Assembly (NCBI RefSeq): GCF_038024105.1
Contig: NZ_CP150661.1
Location: 124,001-188,000, forward strand
Reading direction: 5' to 3'
DNA: 64,000 nucleotides
DNA from: Polaribacter butkevichii
Lineage (GTDB): Bacteria; Bacteroidota; Bacteroidia; Flavobacteriales; Flavobacteriaceae
Below the pieces are notes generated by a model. It was given only the letters and a program-made list of their open reading frames with translations. It did no database searches and had not been told where the DNA came from. Made by a program: the position numbers and the translations under genes. Positions 1 through 8,442 of this stretch are shown piece by piece. How positions within the stretch are numbered: the stretch's first letter is position 1; the number at the start of each line of letters is the position of its first letter.

Positions 1-137
1 TTTTTTGCTACCTGTCTAACTGCTTTTTTTGTTTTCTCACTAATTCGAGTATCATTATGTAAGGCTTTAGAAACAGCTGCAGGTGAAATGTTTAGAACAT
101 TTGCAATATCTTTTATGGTAGTTTTCTTTTTGATAAT
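1..137 (-). CDS. LacI-family transcriptional regulator, N-terminal part only
   Basis: The minus strand encodes a LacI-type helix-turn-helix (IANVLNISPAAVSKALHN followed by DTRISEKTKKAVRQVAK) that runs off the left edge of the window, so the sugar-binding domain is not visible. It lies divergent to kdgK and a near-palindromic operator sits between them, so it probably represses the kdgK-kdgA pair and itself in response to a uronate intermediate. The start is odd. An in-frame stop lies at 166-168, and no ATG, GTG or TTG occurs between it and the HTH in this frame. The ATT at 135-137 is used here as a nominal start. The family call is firm from the HTH; the ligand is inference. Confidence 0.8.
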   Translation of the reverse strand, partial: MIKKKTTIKDIANVLNISPAAVSKALHNDTRISEKTKKAVRQVAK

Positions 138-147
138 ATTTTTTTTA

Positions 148-155
148 TATCTTTG
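148..155 (+). promoter_or_regulatory. -7 promoter element for kdgK
   Basis: TATCTTTG fits the Bacteroidota TAnnTTTG -7 consensus and points toward kdgK. Its last base is the first base of the downstream operator, so a bound repressor would cover the transcription start. No clear -33 TTG is seen at the usual spacing. Confidence 0.6.
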
Positions 156-170
156 CTTAATCGTTTAAGC
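155..170. promoter_or_regulatory. LacI-type operator O1 between divergent promoters
   Basis: GCTTAATCGTTTAAGC is a 16-bp near-perfect palindrome with a central CG, the usual form of a LacI-family site. It abuts the rightward -7 element on one side and the leftward one on the other, so one bound dimer could block both promoters. The partial LacI gene to its left is the obvious candidate ligand-responsive repressor. Confidence 0.65.
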
Positions 171-177
171 AAATGTA
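170..177 (-). promoter_or_regulatory. -7 promoter element for the divergent LacI gene
   Basis: Read on the minus strand this is TACATTTG, a perfect TAnnTTTG match, pointing into the LacI gene. Its downstream edge overlaps the last base of operator O1, suggesting autoregulation. Confidence 0.55.
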
Positions 178-243
178 GTACGATAATATTTATAATCAAA
201 ATGATAGTGTAAATCTTTCCTTTTGATTTTATTTTAGAAAACT

Positions 244-259
244 GCTTAAACGTTTAACC
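244..259. promoter_or_regulatory. LacI-type operator O2 in the kdgK leader
   Basis: GCTTAAACGTTTAACC is a second copy of the O1-type palindrome with a perfect TTAAACGTTTAA core. It lies in the untranslated leader of kdgK, 89 bp centre-to-centre from O1, which would suit a roadblock or looping with O1. Confidence 0.6.
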
Positions 260-290
260 AATTAACTGTAATATTAAAATAGAATTTAGA

Positions 291-1337
291 ATGGCAAAAG
301 TAGTAACATTTGGAGAGATCATGTTGAGATTAGCTCCTCAAGGATTTTTAAGATTTTCACAAGCAAATAATTTTGACGCTATTTATGGTGGTGGAGAATC
401 TAACGTAGCAGTATCATTAGCCAATTATGGAGTAGATGTAGATTTTGTAACTCGTTTACCAAAAAATGATATTGGTGAGTGTGCAATGATGGAAATGCGT
501 AAAAGAGGAGTTGGTGTAGATAAGATTGTTTATGGTGGAGACCGTTTAGGAATTTATTTCTTAGAAACAGGGGCTGTATCTAGAGGATCTAAAGTGGTTT
601 ATGACAGAGCGCATTCTGCAATTGCAGAAATAGAATCTGGTATGATCGATTGGGATGCTGTTTTTGAAGGTTGTGAATGGTTCCATTGGACAGGAATTAC
701 GCCTGCAATTTCTCAAGGTTCTGCAGATGTTTGTTTAGAAGCTGTAAAAGCTGCTAGCGCAAAAGGAATTACTATTTCTACAGATTTAAACTATCGTGCT
801 AAATTATGGAATTTCTGTGATGCTGCACATAGAGAATCTATTATGACAGAATTAACTTCTTACTGTGATATTATTTTAGGAAACGAAGAAGATGCAGAAA
901 TGCACTTTGGTATTAAACCAGACGGAGCAGCAGTTCAAACAGCTGGTCATGATGTAAAAGCAGAAGCTTTTTTATCTGTTTGTAAACAAATGACAGAGAA
1001 ATTTCCAAGAGCTAAAAAAGTAATTACTACTTTAAGAGGTTCTATTTCTGCTTCTCATAACACATGGGCAGGAGTTTTATATGATGGTAAAGAAATGTTA
1101 CAAACACGTCAGTACCAAATTACAGATATCGTAGATAGAGTAGGTGGTGGAGATTCATTTATGGGAGGTTTAATCTACGGATTATTAACATACCCAGAAG
1201 ATGATCAAAATGCATTAGATTTTGCAGTTGCGGCATCTTGTTTAAAACACACTATTAAAGGTGATGCAAATTTAGTAACAGTTGCAGAAGTAGAAAAATT
1301 AATGGGTGGTGATGCTTCTGGACGAGTAGCAAGATAA
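291..1337 (+). CDS. kdgK: 2-keto-3-deoxygluconate kinase (PfkB family)
   Basis: Phosphorylates 2-keto-3-deoxy-D-gluconate to the 6-phosphate with ATP in the cytoplasm, the entry step shared by unsaturated uronate and glucuronate breakdown. The 348-residue protein has the PfkB sugar-binding start (GGGESNVAVSLANYG near residue 34) and the C-terminal PfkB signature DRVGGGDSF with the likely catalytic base Asp288. kdgA follows after 91 bp, and an operator pair precedes the gene, so a LacI-type repressor probably controls it. The kduI/kduD/uxuA/uxuB genes that make its substrate lie about 39 kb to the right. A generic sugar kinase is possible, but the kdgA neighbour makes kdgK much more likely. 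Confidence 0.9.
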   Translation: MAKVVTFGEIMLRLAPQGFLRFSQANNFDAIYGGGESNVAVSLANYGVDVDFVTRLPKNDIGECAMMEMRKRGVGVDKIVYGGDRLGIYFLETGAVSRGSKVVYDRAHSAIAEIESGMIDWDAVFEGCEWFHWTGITPAISQGSADVCLEAVKAASAKGITISTDLNYRAKLWNFCDAAHRESIMTELTSYCDIILGNEEDAEMHFGIKPDGAAVQTAGHDVKAEAFLSVCKQMTEKFPRAKKVITTLRGSISASHNTWAGVLYDGKEMLQTRQYQITDIVDRVGGGDSFMGGLIYGLLTYPEDDQNALDFAVAASCLKHTIKGDANLVTVAEVEKLMGGDASGRVAR

Positions 1338-1348
1338 ATTTTTGGACT

Positions 1349-1414
1349 AATTGTGTAATTGTTTAATCGTAATATTTTATTACAACATTTACACAGTTAA
1401 ACATTTACACAATT
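1349..1414. repeat. Intercistronic inverted repeat between kdgK and kdgA
   Basis: Two 18-nt arms (1349-1366 and 1397-1414) match at 17 of 18 positions when one is reverse-complemented. They enclose a 30-nt loop that holds an extra copy of ACATTTACACA. No strong U-run follows, so a messenger-processing or stability hairpin is more likely than a full terminator. Confidence 0.5.
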
Positions 1415-1428
1415 AAAAAATAATAGAA

Positions 1429-2097
1429 ATGGCACAATTTTCAAGATTAGAAGTAGCACAAGTTATGAAAGATACAGGGATGATTCCTTTGTTTTTTCAT
1501 AATGATATAGAATTAAGTAAAAAAGTATTAAAAGCATGTTACGATGGTGGCGCTCGTTTAATGGAGTTTACAGCACGTGGAGATTTTGCTCACGAAGTTT
1601 TTGGTGAGTTAACAAAATATGCTATTGCAGAATTACCAGGTATGATTATGGGTGTTGGTTCTGTTACAGATGCAGGAGCAGCTTCATTATATATGGCATT
1701 AGGAGCAAATTTTATTGTAACTCCTGTTTTAAGAGAAGATATTGCAATTGTTTGTAACCGTAAAAAAGTATTATGGTCTCCTGGTTGTGGTACATTAACA
1801 GAAATAACTAGAGCAGAGGAATTAGGATGCGAAATCGTAAAATTATTCCCTGGTGATATTTATGGACCTCAATTTGTAAAAGGAGTTAAAGGCCCACAAC
1901 CTTGGACAAGTGTAATGCCAACAGGTGGAGTTTCTCCTACAGAAGAAAACTTAAAAGGTTGGTTTGATGCAGGTGTTACTTGTGTTGGTATGGGATCTAA
2001 ATTAATTTCTAAAGAAATTATTGCTAACAAAGATTATGCAAAATTAGAAAAAGATGTAAGAGCAGCTTTAGCTATTGTAAAAGCTGTTAGAAAATAA
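1429..2097 (+). CDS. kdgA: 2-keto-3-deoxy-6-phosphogluconate aldolase
   Basis: Splits 2-keto-3-deoxy-6-phosphogluconate into pyruvate and glyceraldehyde 3-phosphate, the last step of the Entner-Doudoroff and uronate routes. The 222-residue class I aldolase has the expected layout: the MEFTARGD segment with the conserved acidic residue (Glu46), the GVGSV strand, and the Schiff-base lysine, probably Lys138, in VKLFPGD. The C-terminal PTGGVSP phosphate-binding loop is intact. It pairs with kdgK and ends in a strong terminator, so the two form a short operon. It could also act as the eda-type 4-hydroxy-2-oxoglutarate aldolase, but the context favours sugar-acid catabolism. Confidence 0.9.
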   Translation: MAQFSRLEVAQVMKDTGMIPLFFHNDIELSKKVLKACYDGGARLMEFTARGDFAHEVFGELTKYAIAELPGMIMGVGSVTDAGAASLYMALGANFIVTPVLREDIAIVCNRKKVLWSPGCGTLTEITRAEELGCEIVKLFPGDIYGPQFVKGVKGPQPWTSVMPTGGVSPTEENLKGWFDAGVTCVGMGSKLISKEIIANKDYAKLEKDVRAALAIVKAVRK

Positions 2098-2116
2098 ATT
2101 TAAGTATTTTTTTTAT

Positions 2117-2148
2117 AAAAACTCCAACTGAAAAGTTGGAGTTTTTTG
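2117..2148 (+). terminator. Rho-independent terminator after kdgA
   Basis: ACTCCAACT, a GAAA tetraloop, then AGTTGGAGT make a perfect 9-bp stem extended by A/U pairs and followed by a T-run. It separates the kdgK-kdgA operon from the signalling operon. Confidence 0.85.
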
Positions 2149-2244
2149 GTTTAGACCAAAATATCTTATCTATACTTTTTTGCATTTCATCGATACTTTA
2201 AATTGTCTGACCAACTACCTATAAAAGACATTGTTTTATTAACC

Positions 2245-2252
2245 TAAATTTG
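2245..2252 (+). promoter_or_regulatory. -7 element for the H-NOX signalling operon
   Basis: TAAATTTG matches TAnnTTTG and lies 27 bp upstream of the first gene of the operon, after the kdgA terminator. No well-spaced -33 TTG was found. Confidence 0.5.
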
Positions 2253-2279
2253 TAGAAATTAAAAGTTAAACCCTACAAA

Positions 2280-2693
2280 ATGTCTAAAAATTTGAAAGTA
2301 TTGTTAATAGAAGATAATCTAATTGAAATAATGAAAATGAAAAGAACACTTTCATTGTTAAAATTAGATCATACAATGCAGGAAGCTAAAAACGGTGAAG
2401 TAGCATTAGAAATTTTGCAGGATAAAAGTAATTTTCCTGATTTAATTTTATTAGATTTAAACATGCCTAAAATGAGTGGGATAGAATTTCTATCGATCTT
2501 AAAAAAGGATGAAAATATACAACATATTCCTACTGTCATATTAACTACTTCAGATAATCAAAAAGATTTAGAAGAATGTTATAAACTTGGTGTTTCTGGT
2601 TATATTTTAAAGCCTTTAAAATATGATGATTATGTTAAAAAGATTGAAACAGTATTGTCATATTGGAGTGTGAATGAATTAAAAAAATACTAA
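2280..2693 (+). CDS. Single-domain CheY-like response regulator
   Basis: A 137-residue stand-alone receiver domain with no output module, of the Rcp1-like type. The acidic pocket lies in VLLIEDN, the phosphoacceptor is probably Asp59 in LILLDLNMP, the switch Thr is in ILTTSD (89-90) and the conserved Lys is Lys111 in YILKP. It is the first gene of an operon that contains two histidine kinases and an Hpt protein. The next gene starts two bases after its stop. It therefore probably shuttles phosphoryl groups or acts as a phosphate sink in the same relay. The function call is firm; the partners are inferred from position. Confidence 0.85.
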   Translation: MSKNLKVLLIEDNLIEIMKMKRTLSLLKLDHTMQEAKNGEVALEILQDKSNFPDLILLDLNMPKMSGIEFLSILKKDENIQHIPTVILTTSDNQKDLEECYKLGVSGYILKPLKYDDYVKKIETVLSYWSVNELKKY

Positions 2694-2695
2694 TT

Positions 2696-3235
2696 ATGAA
2701 AGGAATTGTTTTTACAGAATTTTTAGATCTAGTAGAAGAAAAGTTTGGTTTAGAAATGGTTGATAAAATTATTTATCAATCAGAATTAGCGTCAGAAGGA
2801 ATTTATACATCTGTTGGAACTTATAGTTTTTCTGAGATGTTACAATTAGTAACAAACCTTAGTGATAACACTGGTATTTCTACAGATAACTTACTTTTGG
2901 TTTATGCAGAACACTTTTTTGGAATGATAGAAAGAAGTTATCCTGGTCTTTTAGCAACCTATAAAGACCCAATAGAAATGTTGGCTTCTATTGAAAATCA
3001 TATACACGTAGAGGTGCAAAAAATTTATCCAGAAGCAGAATTGCCAACATTTGTAGTAGAAGAAAAAACAGAGAACTCTTTAACAATGGTGTATAAATCT
3101 AGTAGAGCAATGCATCATTTTGGATTAGGATTAATGAATAAAACTTTTGAGCATTTTAATACAGAAGCTTCAATAGTATTAGAAAAAATTAAAGAAGACG
3201 GTACAGAGGTTCGATTTATTGTTAATAAAAAATAA
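2696..3235 (+). CDS. H-NOX haem nitric-oxide-binding sensor protein
   Basis: A 179-residue H-NOX (HNOB) domain protein that should bind haem and sense NO in the cytoplasm. It has the family start MKGIVFTEFLDLVEEKFG, a proximal-histidine region around NHIHVEVQKIYPEAELP (His104 most likely, His102 possible) and the haem-propionate YxSxR motif as YKSSR at 133-137. No tyrosine is seen just after that motif, which fits NO rather than O2 binding, although distal residues cannot be settled by eye. The stop codon overlaps the start of the PAS histidine kinase by one base (TAATG), so the two are translationally coupled, the usual H-NOX/kinase pairing. Confidence 0.9.
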   Translation: MKGIVFTEFLDLVEEKFGLEMVDKIIYQSELASEGIYTSVGTYSFSEMLQLVTNLSDNTGISTDNLLLVYAEHFFGMIERSYPGLLATYKDPIEMLASIENHIHVEVQKIYPEAELPTFVVEEKTENSLTMVYKSSRAMHHFGLGLMNKTFEHFNTEASIVLEKIKEDGTEVRFIVNKK

Positions 3236-5217
3236 TGAGTCAAGATCAAATAGAAATACTACAACGCGCCCTAAAACGTGAAAAAGCTGCTAGAAAAGCT
3301 GCCGAAAAAATTCTAGAAGATAAATCTAGAGATTTATATGAGCTTTCAGAAGAATTAAAAGATTCTAATATAAAGTTAAATGAACTTTTAGAAGAAAAAT
3401 CATCTACATTAAAAGGGTTGTTTGATAACATTAATGATGCATATCTAGTAATGGATTTGTTTGGTAATGTTTTAAAAATGAACGAGGTAGCTGTAAGTCT
3501 TTTTGGGTACAATATTGAAGTAGAAGATTTTAATGTCACAGAAATTATCTACCCAGAAGATGTAGAATATACTTATAAGTCTTTTACAGAATTATATGAA
3601 AAAGGTTTTTTTAATGGTTTTACAGCAAGAGTTTATACCAAAAATAAAGAAATAAAATGGGTGCAAATAAATGCAACTATTGTTTATAATAAAGAAAATA
3701 AAGCAATTGCAGCGCAAGGTATTATTAGAGATATTACAAAAGAAAAAGAAGAAGAATATTTATTAGTAGAGTCAGAAAATAGATTAGCAGCACTTGTGTT
3801 AAACTTAAATAGTGGTATTATTTTAGAAGATGAAAATCGAAAAATAGTATTATCAAATACAAAGTTTTGCGAATTATTTAAAGTTGATGCACAACCTCAA
3901 GATTTATTGGGGATGGATTGTAAAGTAGCCTCAGAACATAACAAAGTCTTATTTAAAGAACCTACATCATTTGTAGATAGAATGGATGAAATAGTGGCTG
4001 CTAGAGAACCTGTTTTTGGAGAGCAACTAGAAATGGTAGATGGTATCATTTTAGAAAGAAATTATATACCCATATTTATAGAAGGCAAAATAAAGGGGTA
4101 TTTATGGACCTTTAGAGATATTACCTTAGAAAAAAAATACAGCTTAAGTTTAGAAAGTGAAAAAGAAAAATATAGCAGTATAATTGCCAATATGAATTTA
4201 GGTTTGGTAGAGATTAATACAGATGATGAAATTTCGATGGTAAATCAAAGTTTTTTAGAAATGTCTGGGTATGCCAAAGAAGAATTAATAGGAAAAGTAG
4301 GTCGTGATATTTTTGCATTTAACGATAGTTCAAATGTTGTAAAAGATCAAAAAGAAAAACGCCTTAAAGGAGAATCTACCTCTTATGAATTTAAAACAAA
4401 AAATAAAAGTGGAGAAACTAAATATTGGTTGGTAAGTGCTGCTCCAAATTATAATTTGTTGGGAGAAAATATTGGTTCTATTGCTTTGAATCTAGATATT
4501 ACTAAATTTAAAAGGTTGCAATTACAAAAAGAGCAAATTTTAAAGGAATTAGAAAAAAGTAATGAACATTTACATGAATATGCACATATTGTTTCTCACG
4601 ATTTAAAATCGCCACTTAGAAGTATCGACGCATTGGTTTCTTGGATTAAAGCAGATAACGAAGGTAAGTTTGATGAAATGACACTTCAAAATTTTGATCT
4701 TGTAGAAGATACTTTAGAAACTATGGAAAAACTAATTTCTGATGTTTTAGAATATTCTAGTGCTGGTTCTAGCACACAAGAAGATGAAAATGTAGATTTA
4801 AATAACACATTATCAGATTTAAAAAAGATATTATTTATACCCGAAAACATCTCTGTTAATGTTTTAAAAAAATTACCAATTGTTAAAGGAGATAAAACCA
4901 AATTTCAACAATTATTTCAAAATTTTATAAGTAATGCAATTAAATTTTGTGATAAAGAAATAGGTATTGTAGAAGTAGATTATAAAGAAGATGCTTCTTT
5001 TTATCAATTTTCTATTAGAGATAATGGTATTGGAATTGAAAAAAAATATCATGATAAAATTTTTGAAGTTTTTACCTCTTTAAATAAAAGAGAAGATTCT
5101 ACAGGAATAGGGCTGTCAATTGTAAAAAAAATAATTGACTTACATGAGGGAACTATTTGGTTAGAAAGTGAACCAAATAAAGGAACTACTTTTTACTTCA
5201 CCATAAAAAAAACTTAA
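3235..5217 (+). CDS. PAS-domain sensor histidine kinase linked to H-NOX
   Basis: A 660-residue soluble kinase with no membrane segment. A coiled coil (about 1-60) is followed by three PAS-type domains (roughly 60-170, 180-300 and 310-425). The dimerisation/phosphoacceptor helix carries YAHIVSHDLKSPL with probable phospho-His455. The HATPase domain has an N box (NFISNAIKF), a G1 box (DNGIGI) and a G2 box (STGIGLSIVKK). It is translationally coupled to the H-NOX gene, so H-NOX probably regulates its activity in response to NO. The next gene starts immediately after its stop. It probably donates phosphate to the Hpt protein or one of the receivers in the operon. Confidence 0.88.
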   Translation: MSQDQIEILQRALKREKAARKAAEKILEDKSRDLYELSEELKDSNIKLNELLEEKSSTLKGLFDNINDAYLVMDLFGNVLKMNEVAVSLFGYNIEVEDFNVTEIIYPEDVEYTYKSFTELYEKGFFNGFTARVYTKNKEIKWVQINATIVYNKENKAIAAQGIIRDITKEKEEEYLLVESENRLAALVLNLNSGIILEDENRKIVLSNTKFCELFKVDAQPQDLLGMDCKVASEHNKVLFKEPTSFVDRMDEIVAAREPVFGEQLEMVDGIILERNYIPIFIEGKIKGYLWTFRDITLEKKYSLSLESEKEKYSSIIANMNLGLVEINTDDEISMVNQSFLEMSGYAKEELIGKVGRDIFAFNDSSNVVKDQKEKRLKGESTSYEFKTKNKSGETKYWLVSAAPNYNLLGENIGSIALNLDITKFKRLQLQKEQILKELEKSNEHLHEYAHIVSHDLKSPLRSIDALVSWIKADNEGKFDEMTLQNFDLVEDTLETMEKLISDVLEYSSAGSSTQEDENVDLNNTLSDLKKILFIPENISVNVLKKLPIVKGDKTKFQQLFQNFISNAIKFCDKEIGIVEVDYKEDASFYQFSIRDNGIGIEKKYHDKIFEVFTSLNKREDSTGIGLSIVKKIIDLHEGTIWLESEPNKGTTFYFTIKKT

Positions 5218-6363
5218 ATGAAAACTGTACAACTTAAAAAAAATAAAAATTCTGATTGGAAATACTTATCAGAAAACATCCCTCTAAAAGCTCCTTTAGT
5301 ACTTGTTTTTGGAAATAGGTTTTTATTAGAAGACGAAGCTATTTTTGATGAAATTAGAACAAAATTTAAAGACGGACATATTGTATTTGGGTCTGCTTGT
5401 GGTGATATTTCATCAGAATCTATAGATGATGAAAGTATTACTATTACAGCTATAGAATTTGAAAAAAGTAATTTTATAATTAAAACTACAAATGTTTTAG
5501 ACTCAAATTCAGATTCTAAAGTAGATAGTTTTTCTGTAGGTAAAGATTTAATTAGCCAATTTTCTCAAGAAGGTTTAAAGCACGTTTTTGTTGTTTCTGA
5601 AGGAAGTTTTATAAACGGAAGTCAATTAACAAGAGGTATGAATGCTGCCACAGAAAATAATTTATTAATTACGGGTGCTTTGTGTGGAGATGATGCTCGA
5701 TTTGAAAAAACAATAGCTTCTTATAACGAAAAACCAAAATCAGGAGAAATAGTGGCTATTGGCTTGTATGGTGAGTCTTTAGAGATTACATTTTCTATTA
5801 ATGGCGGTTGGACACCTTTTGGACCAGAAAGAATTGTAACAAAATCAGAAGGAAATACGTTATATGAATTAGATAATTTACCTGCATTAGATTTATATAA
5901 GAAATATTTAGGAGAAAAATCTAAAGAATTGCCAGGTGCAGCATTATTATACCCGTTAAATGTAAAAACAGAAGATGGGCACAACACCATTGTAAGAAGT
6001 ATTTTAAATATAGATGAAGAAGAAAATTCTATGATTTTGGCGGGTGATATTTTAGAGAATTCTAAAGTACAATTAATGATGACCAATGTAGATAATATTG
6101 TAAATGCAGCAGAAAAAGCGGCTAAAAATGCTTTAGAGTTTAGAAAAAAGAAACCAGAATTAGCCATTTTAGTAAGTTGTATAGGTAGAAAACTAGTTTT
6201 AGACCAAAGAGTAGAAGAAGAAGTAGAAGAGGTAATGGAAGTTGTAGGAGATGCAACAACCATAACAGGGTTGTATTCTTACGGAGAAATAGCGCCTTTT
6301 ATAGGAGAAAATAGTTGTGAATTACATAACCAAACCATGACAGTTACACTAATTAGCGAATAA
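5218..6363 (+). CDS. FIST-domain sensor protein
   Basis: A 381-residue cytoplasmic protein with FIST_N and FIST_C signatures: GSACGD near residue 60, GALCGDDARFEKT in the middle, NGGWTPFGPERIVT at the N/C junction and the LVSCIGRKLVL segment near the C-terminus. FIST domains are thought to sense small ligands, possibly amino acids, in signalling proteins. Here the protein sits between two histidine kinase genes without gaps (the next start overlaps its stop), so it is probably a second sensory input to the relay. The ligand is unknown. Confidence 0.85.
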   Translation: MKTVQLKKNKNSDWKYLSENIPLKAPLVLVFGNRFLLEDEAIFDEIRTKFKDGHIVFGSACGDISSESIDDESITITAIEFEKSNFIIKTTNVLDSNSDSKVDSFSVGKDLISQFSQEGLKHVFVVSEGSFINGSQLTRGMNAATENNLLITGALCGDDARFEKTIASYNEKPKSGEIVAIGLYGESLEITFSINGGWTPFGPERIVTKSEGNTLYELDNLPALDLYKKYLGEKSKELPGAALLYPLNVKTEDGHNTIVRSILNIDEEENSMILAGDILENSKVQLMMTNVDNIVNAAEKAAKNALEFRKKKPELAILVSCIGRKLVLDQRVEEEVEEVMEVVGDATTITGLYSYGEIAPFIGENSCELHNQTMTVTLISE

Positions 6364-7406
6364 TGAATTCTTTATTAAAAAGACAAATAAGAAAATATCT
6401 ACCCAAAGAATTGCAGTCTAACGCTGAGTTAGAAGAATTCTTAGAGGCTATTGATAAATCTTATAGTACTTCAGAAGAGCAGTTTTTAATGCTTCAGAGA
6501 GCTACAACATTTAGTTCTGAAGAGCTGTTTTGTGCTAATGAACAATTAAGAGAAGAATCTGATTCTCAAAAAAAAGTAATCTCAAAATTAGAAAGTGTCA
6601 TAGACAAATTACAGTTCTATGATTTAAAGAATAATCGTCCTAAAGAAAGTGTAGATTCTTTAAAATTGGTTGATTTTATAGACAATCAAACCAAAGAAAT
6701 CATTAAAATTAATCAACAAAAAGACAAACTTTTAAGAAATTTAGAGCGCCAAAATCAAGAATTAAATGATTATGCGCACATGGTTTCTCACGATTTAAAA
6801 TCGCCTTTACAAAGTATAGAGGCTTTAACGGCATGGGTTTTAGAAGATTATTCTGGTGTGTTAGATGATACAGGTAAAGAGAATTTACAATTTATTAGAG
6901 AAAATGTAGAAAAAATGGATACACTTGTAAAAGGGATTTTACAATATTCTACCATTGGTAAAATTGAAAAAGATTTTTATGATGTAAGTATAGATACTTT
7001 AGTAGATGAAATTTTAAATAATAAAGAAATATCAAATGCGGCTACTTTTAGTATTCCAGAAAAATTGCCAACTATAAAAGGAGATAAATTTAGGTTAAAC
7101 CAATTATTTAAGCATTTAATAAATAATGCTGTAAAATTTAATGATAAAGAAGCCAAAACGGTAGAAATTGGCTTTAAAGAAACTCCTGATTTTTGGAGAT
7201 TTTATATAAAAGATAATGGTAACGGAATTGATCGTAAGTATTTTGATAAAATATTTGTGGCATTTCAAAAATTAGAAGATGATTATCAGTCTACAGGAAT
7301 AGGTTTATCTATTGTAAAAAAGATTGTAGAAGTATATAAAGGAGAAATTTATTTAGAATCTGAGCCAAAAGTAGGCTCTACTTTTTATTTTAGCATAAAA
7401 AAATAA
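6363..7406 (+). CDS. Soluble sensor histidine kinase without PAS domain
   Basis: A 347-residue kinase. The N-terminal 130 residues are helical/coiled-coil with no recognisable sensor. The phosphoacceptor segment YAHMVSHDLKSPL (probable His143) is nearly the same as in the larger kinase of this operon, and the HATPase domain has DNGNGID and STGIGLSIVKK. It overlaps the FIST gene stop by one base. The FIST protein may therefore be its detached sensor, in the way H-NOX is for the first kinase. The two kinases look like duplicates that took on separate inputs. Confidence 0.87.
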   Translation: MNSLLKRQIRKYLPKELQSNAELEEFLEAIDKSYSTSEEQFLMLQRATTFSSEELFCANEQLREESDSQKKVISKLESVIDKLQFYDLKNNRPKESVDSLKLVDFIDNQTKEIIKINQQKDKLLRNLERQNQELNDYAHMVSHDLKSPLQSIEALTAWVLEDYSGVLDDTGKENLQFIRENVEKMDTLVKGILQYSTIGKIEKDFYDVSIDTLVDEILNNKEISNAATFSIPEKLPTIKGDKFRLNQLFKHLINNAVKFNDKEAKTVEIGFKETPDFWRFYIKDNGNGIDRKYFDKIFVAFQKLEDDYQSTGIGLSIVKKIVEVYKGEIYLESEPKVGSTFYFSIKK

Positions 7407-7408
7407 AG

Positions 7409-7726
7409 ATGGAACAACCAAATTTAGAATACATAGAACAGTTAGCAAGAGGAGACGAATCTATTAGAAATGAGTTAATAGACGTTATTAAAACAGAGTT
7501 TCCAGATGAAAAGAAAGAGTACTATGATTACCTAGAAAAGAAAGAATTTAAAAAAATAGAAGAAAGTGTTCATAAACTTAAACATAAAATTAGTATTTTA
7601 GGTCTCGAAAAGAGTTACGAAATTGCTAATGAGTTTGAACACAACCTTCGAGAACTAAGTTTAGAGAAACAAGAAGATTTTGAAAAAATTTTAAAAGCAA
7701 TTACAACGTATATAGAAACTATATAA
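7409..7726 (+). CDS. Histidine phosphotransfer (Hpt) protein
   Basis: A 105-residue stand-alone Hpt domain with the motif HKLKHKISILG, where His55 is the probable phosphoacceptor, set in an all-helical acidic/basic pattern. It follows the second kinase after two bases and precedes the LytTR regulator by five. It should relay phosphate between receivers and so implies a multistep phosphorelay. No receiver is fused to either kinase, so the stand-alone receivers of the operon, or a distant one, would have to be its partners. Confidence 0.8.
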   Translation: MEQPNLEYIEQLARGDESIRNELIDVIKTEFPDEKKEYYDYLEKKEFKKIEESVHKLKHKISILGLEKSYEIANEFEHNLRELSLEKQEDFEKILKAITTYIETI

Positions 7727-7731
7727 GTTTT

Positions 7732-8442
7732 ATGAATTGTATTATTATTGATGATGAAAAAATGGCAAGGGTTATAATTAAAACCTTATGCAATGAAATA
7801 GATTCTTTAAATATTTTAGAAGAGTTTCCTAGTGCCATACAAGCAATAAAATATTTGAATGAAAATGAAGTAGATTTAATCTTCTTAGACATTCATATGC
7901 CCAATTTTAGTGGTTTAGATTTTATTAGAAGTCTAAAAAATCCACCAAAAATTATTTTAACAACATCAGATCCAAAATTTGCTATAGAAGCTTTTGAATA
8001 TGATTTTATTGTAGATTATTTATTAAAGCCAGTAGAGTTGCCACGTTTTAAAAAGGCAATAGAAAAGGCCGAGAAAAAAAATATATCTGTAACTACTTCT
8101 GCAAAACAAATTGCTAAAACTAAAGATACTGAAAACGATTTTTATGTAAATATAGATCGTAGATTAATAAAAATAGATTTACCAAGTATTTATTTAATAG
8201 AAGCAAAAGGCGATTATATTAAAATAAAAACAGAAAGTAAAGATTATACAGTGCATTCTACACTTAAAAAAATAGAAGAAAAACTTCCCGATTCTTTATT
8301 CCTAAAAATACACCGTTCGTACATTATCAATATTAAAAAAATTATAGATATTGAAGATAATAGCGTTTTAATCAAAAAAGATGTTATTCCTGTTAGTAGG
8401 TCTAAGCGTCCAGAATTAATGAAAAGGCTAGACCTACTTTAA
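7732..8442 (+). CDS. LytTR-family response regulator
   Basis: A 236-residue DNA-binding response regulator: receiver domain at 1-115 with Asp53 in LIFLDIHMP and Lys99 in YLLKP, then a linker and a LytTR DNA-binding domain (about 135-236) with the family segments YLIEAKGDYIKI and FLKIHRSYIIN. It is the last gene of the H-NOX/FIST operon and probably its transcriptional output. Its target promoters cannot be named from the sequence; the exopolysaccharide genes downstream are an attractive guess. Confidence 0.9.
   Translation: MNCIIIDDEKMARVIIKTLCNEIDSLNILEEFPSAIQAIKYLNENEVDLIFLDIHMPNFSGLDFIRSLKNPPKIILTTSDPKFAIEAFEYDFIVDYLLKPVELPRFKKAIEKAEKKNISVTTSAKQIAKTKDTENDFYVNIDRRLIKIDLPSIYLIEAKGDYIKIKTESKDYTVHSTLKKIEEKLPDSLFLKIHRSYIINIKKIIDIEDNSVLIKKDVIPVSRSKRPELMKRLDLL

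Noticed and set aside
5721..6263. Long open frame on the minus strand within the FIST gene
   Set aside because: It is a shadow of the FIST coding frame; no signal, motif or ribosome site supports it.
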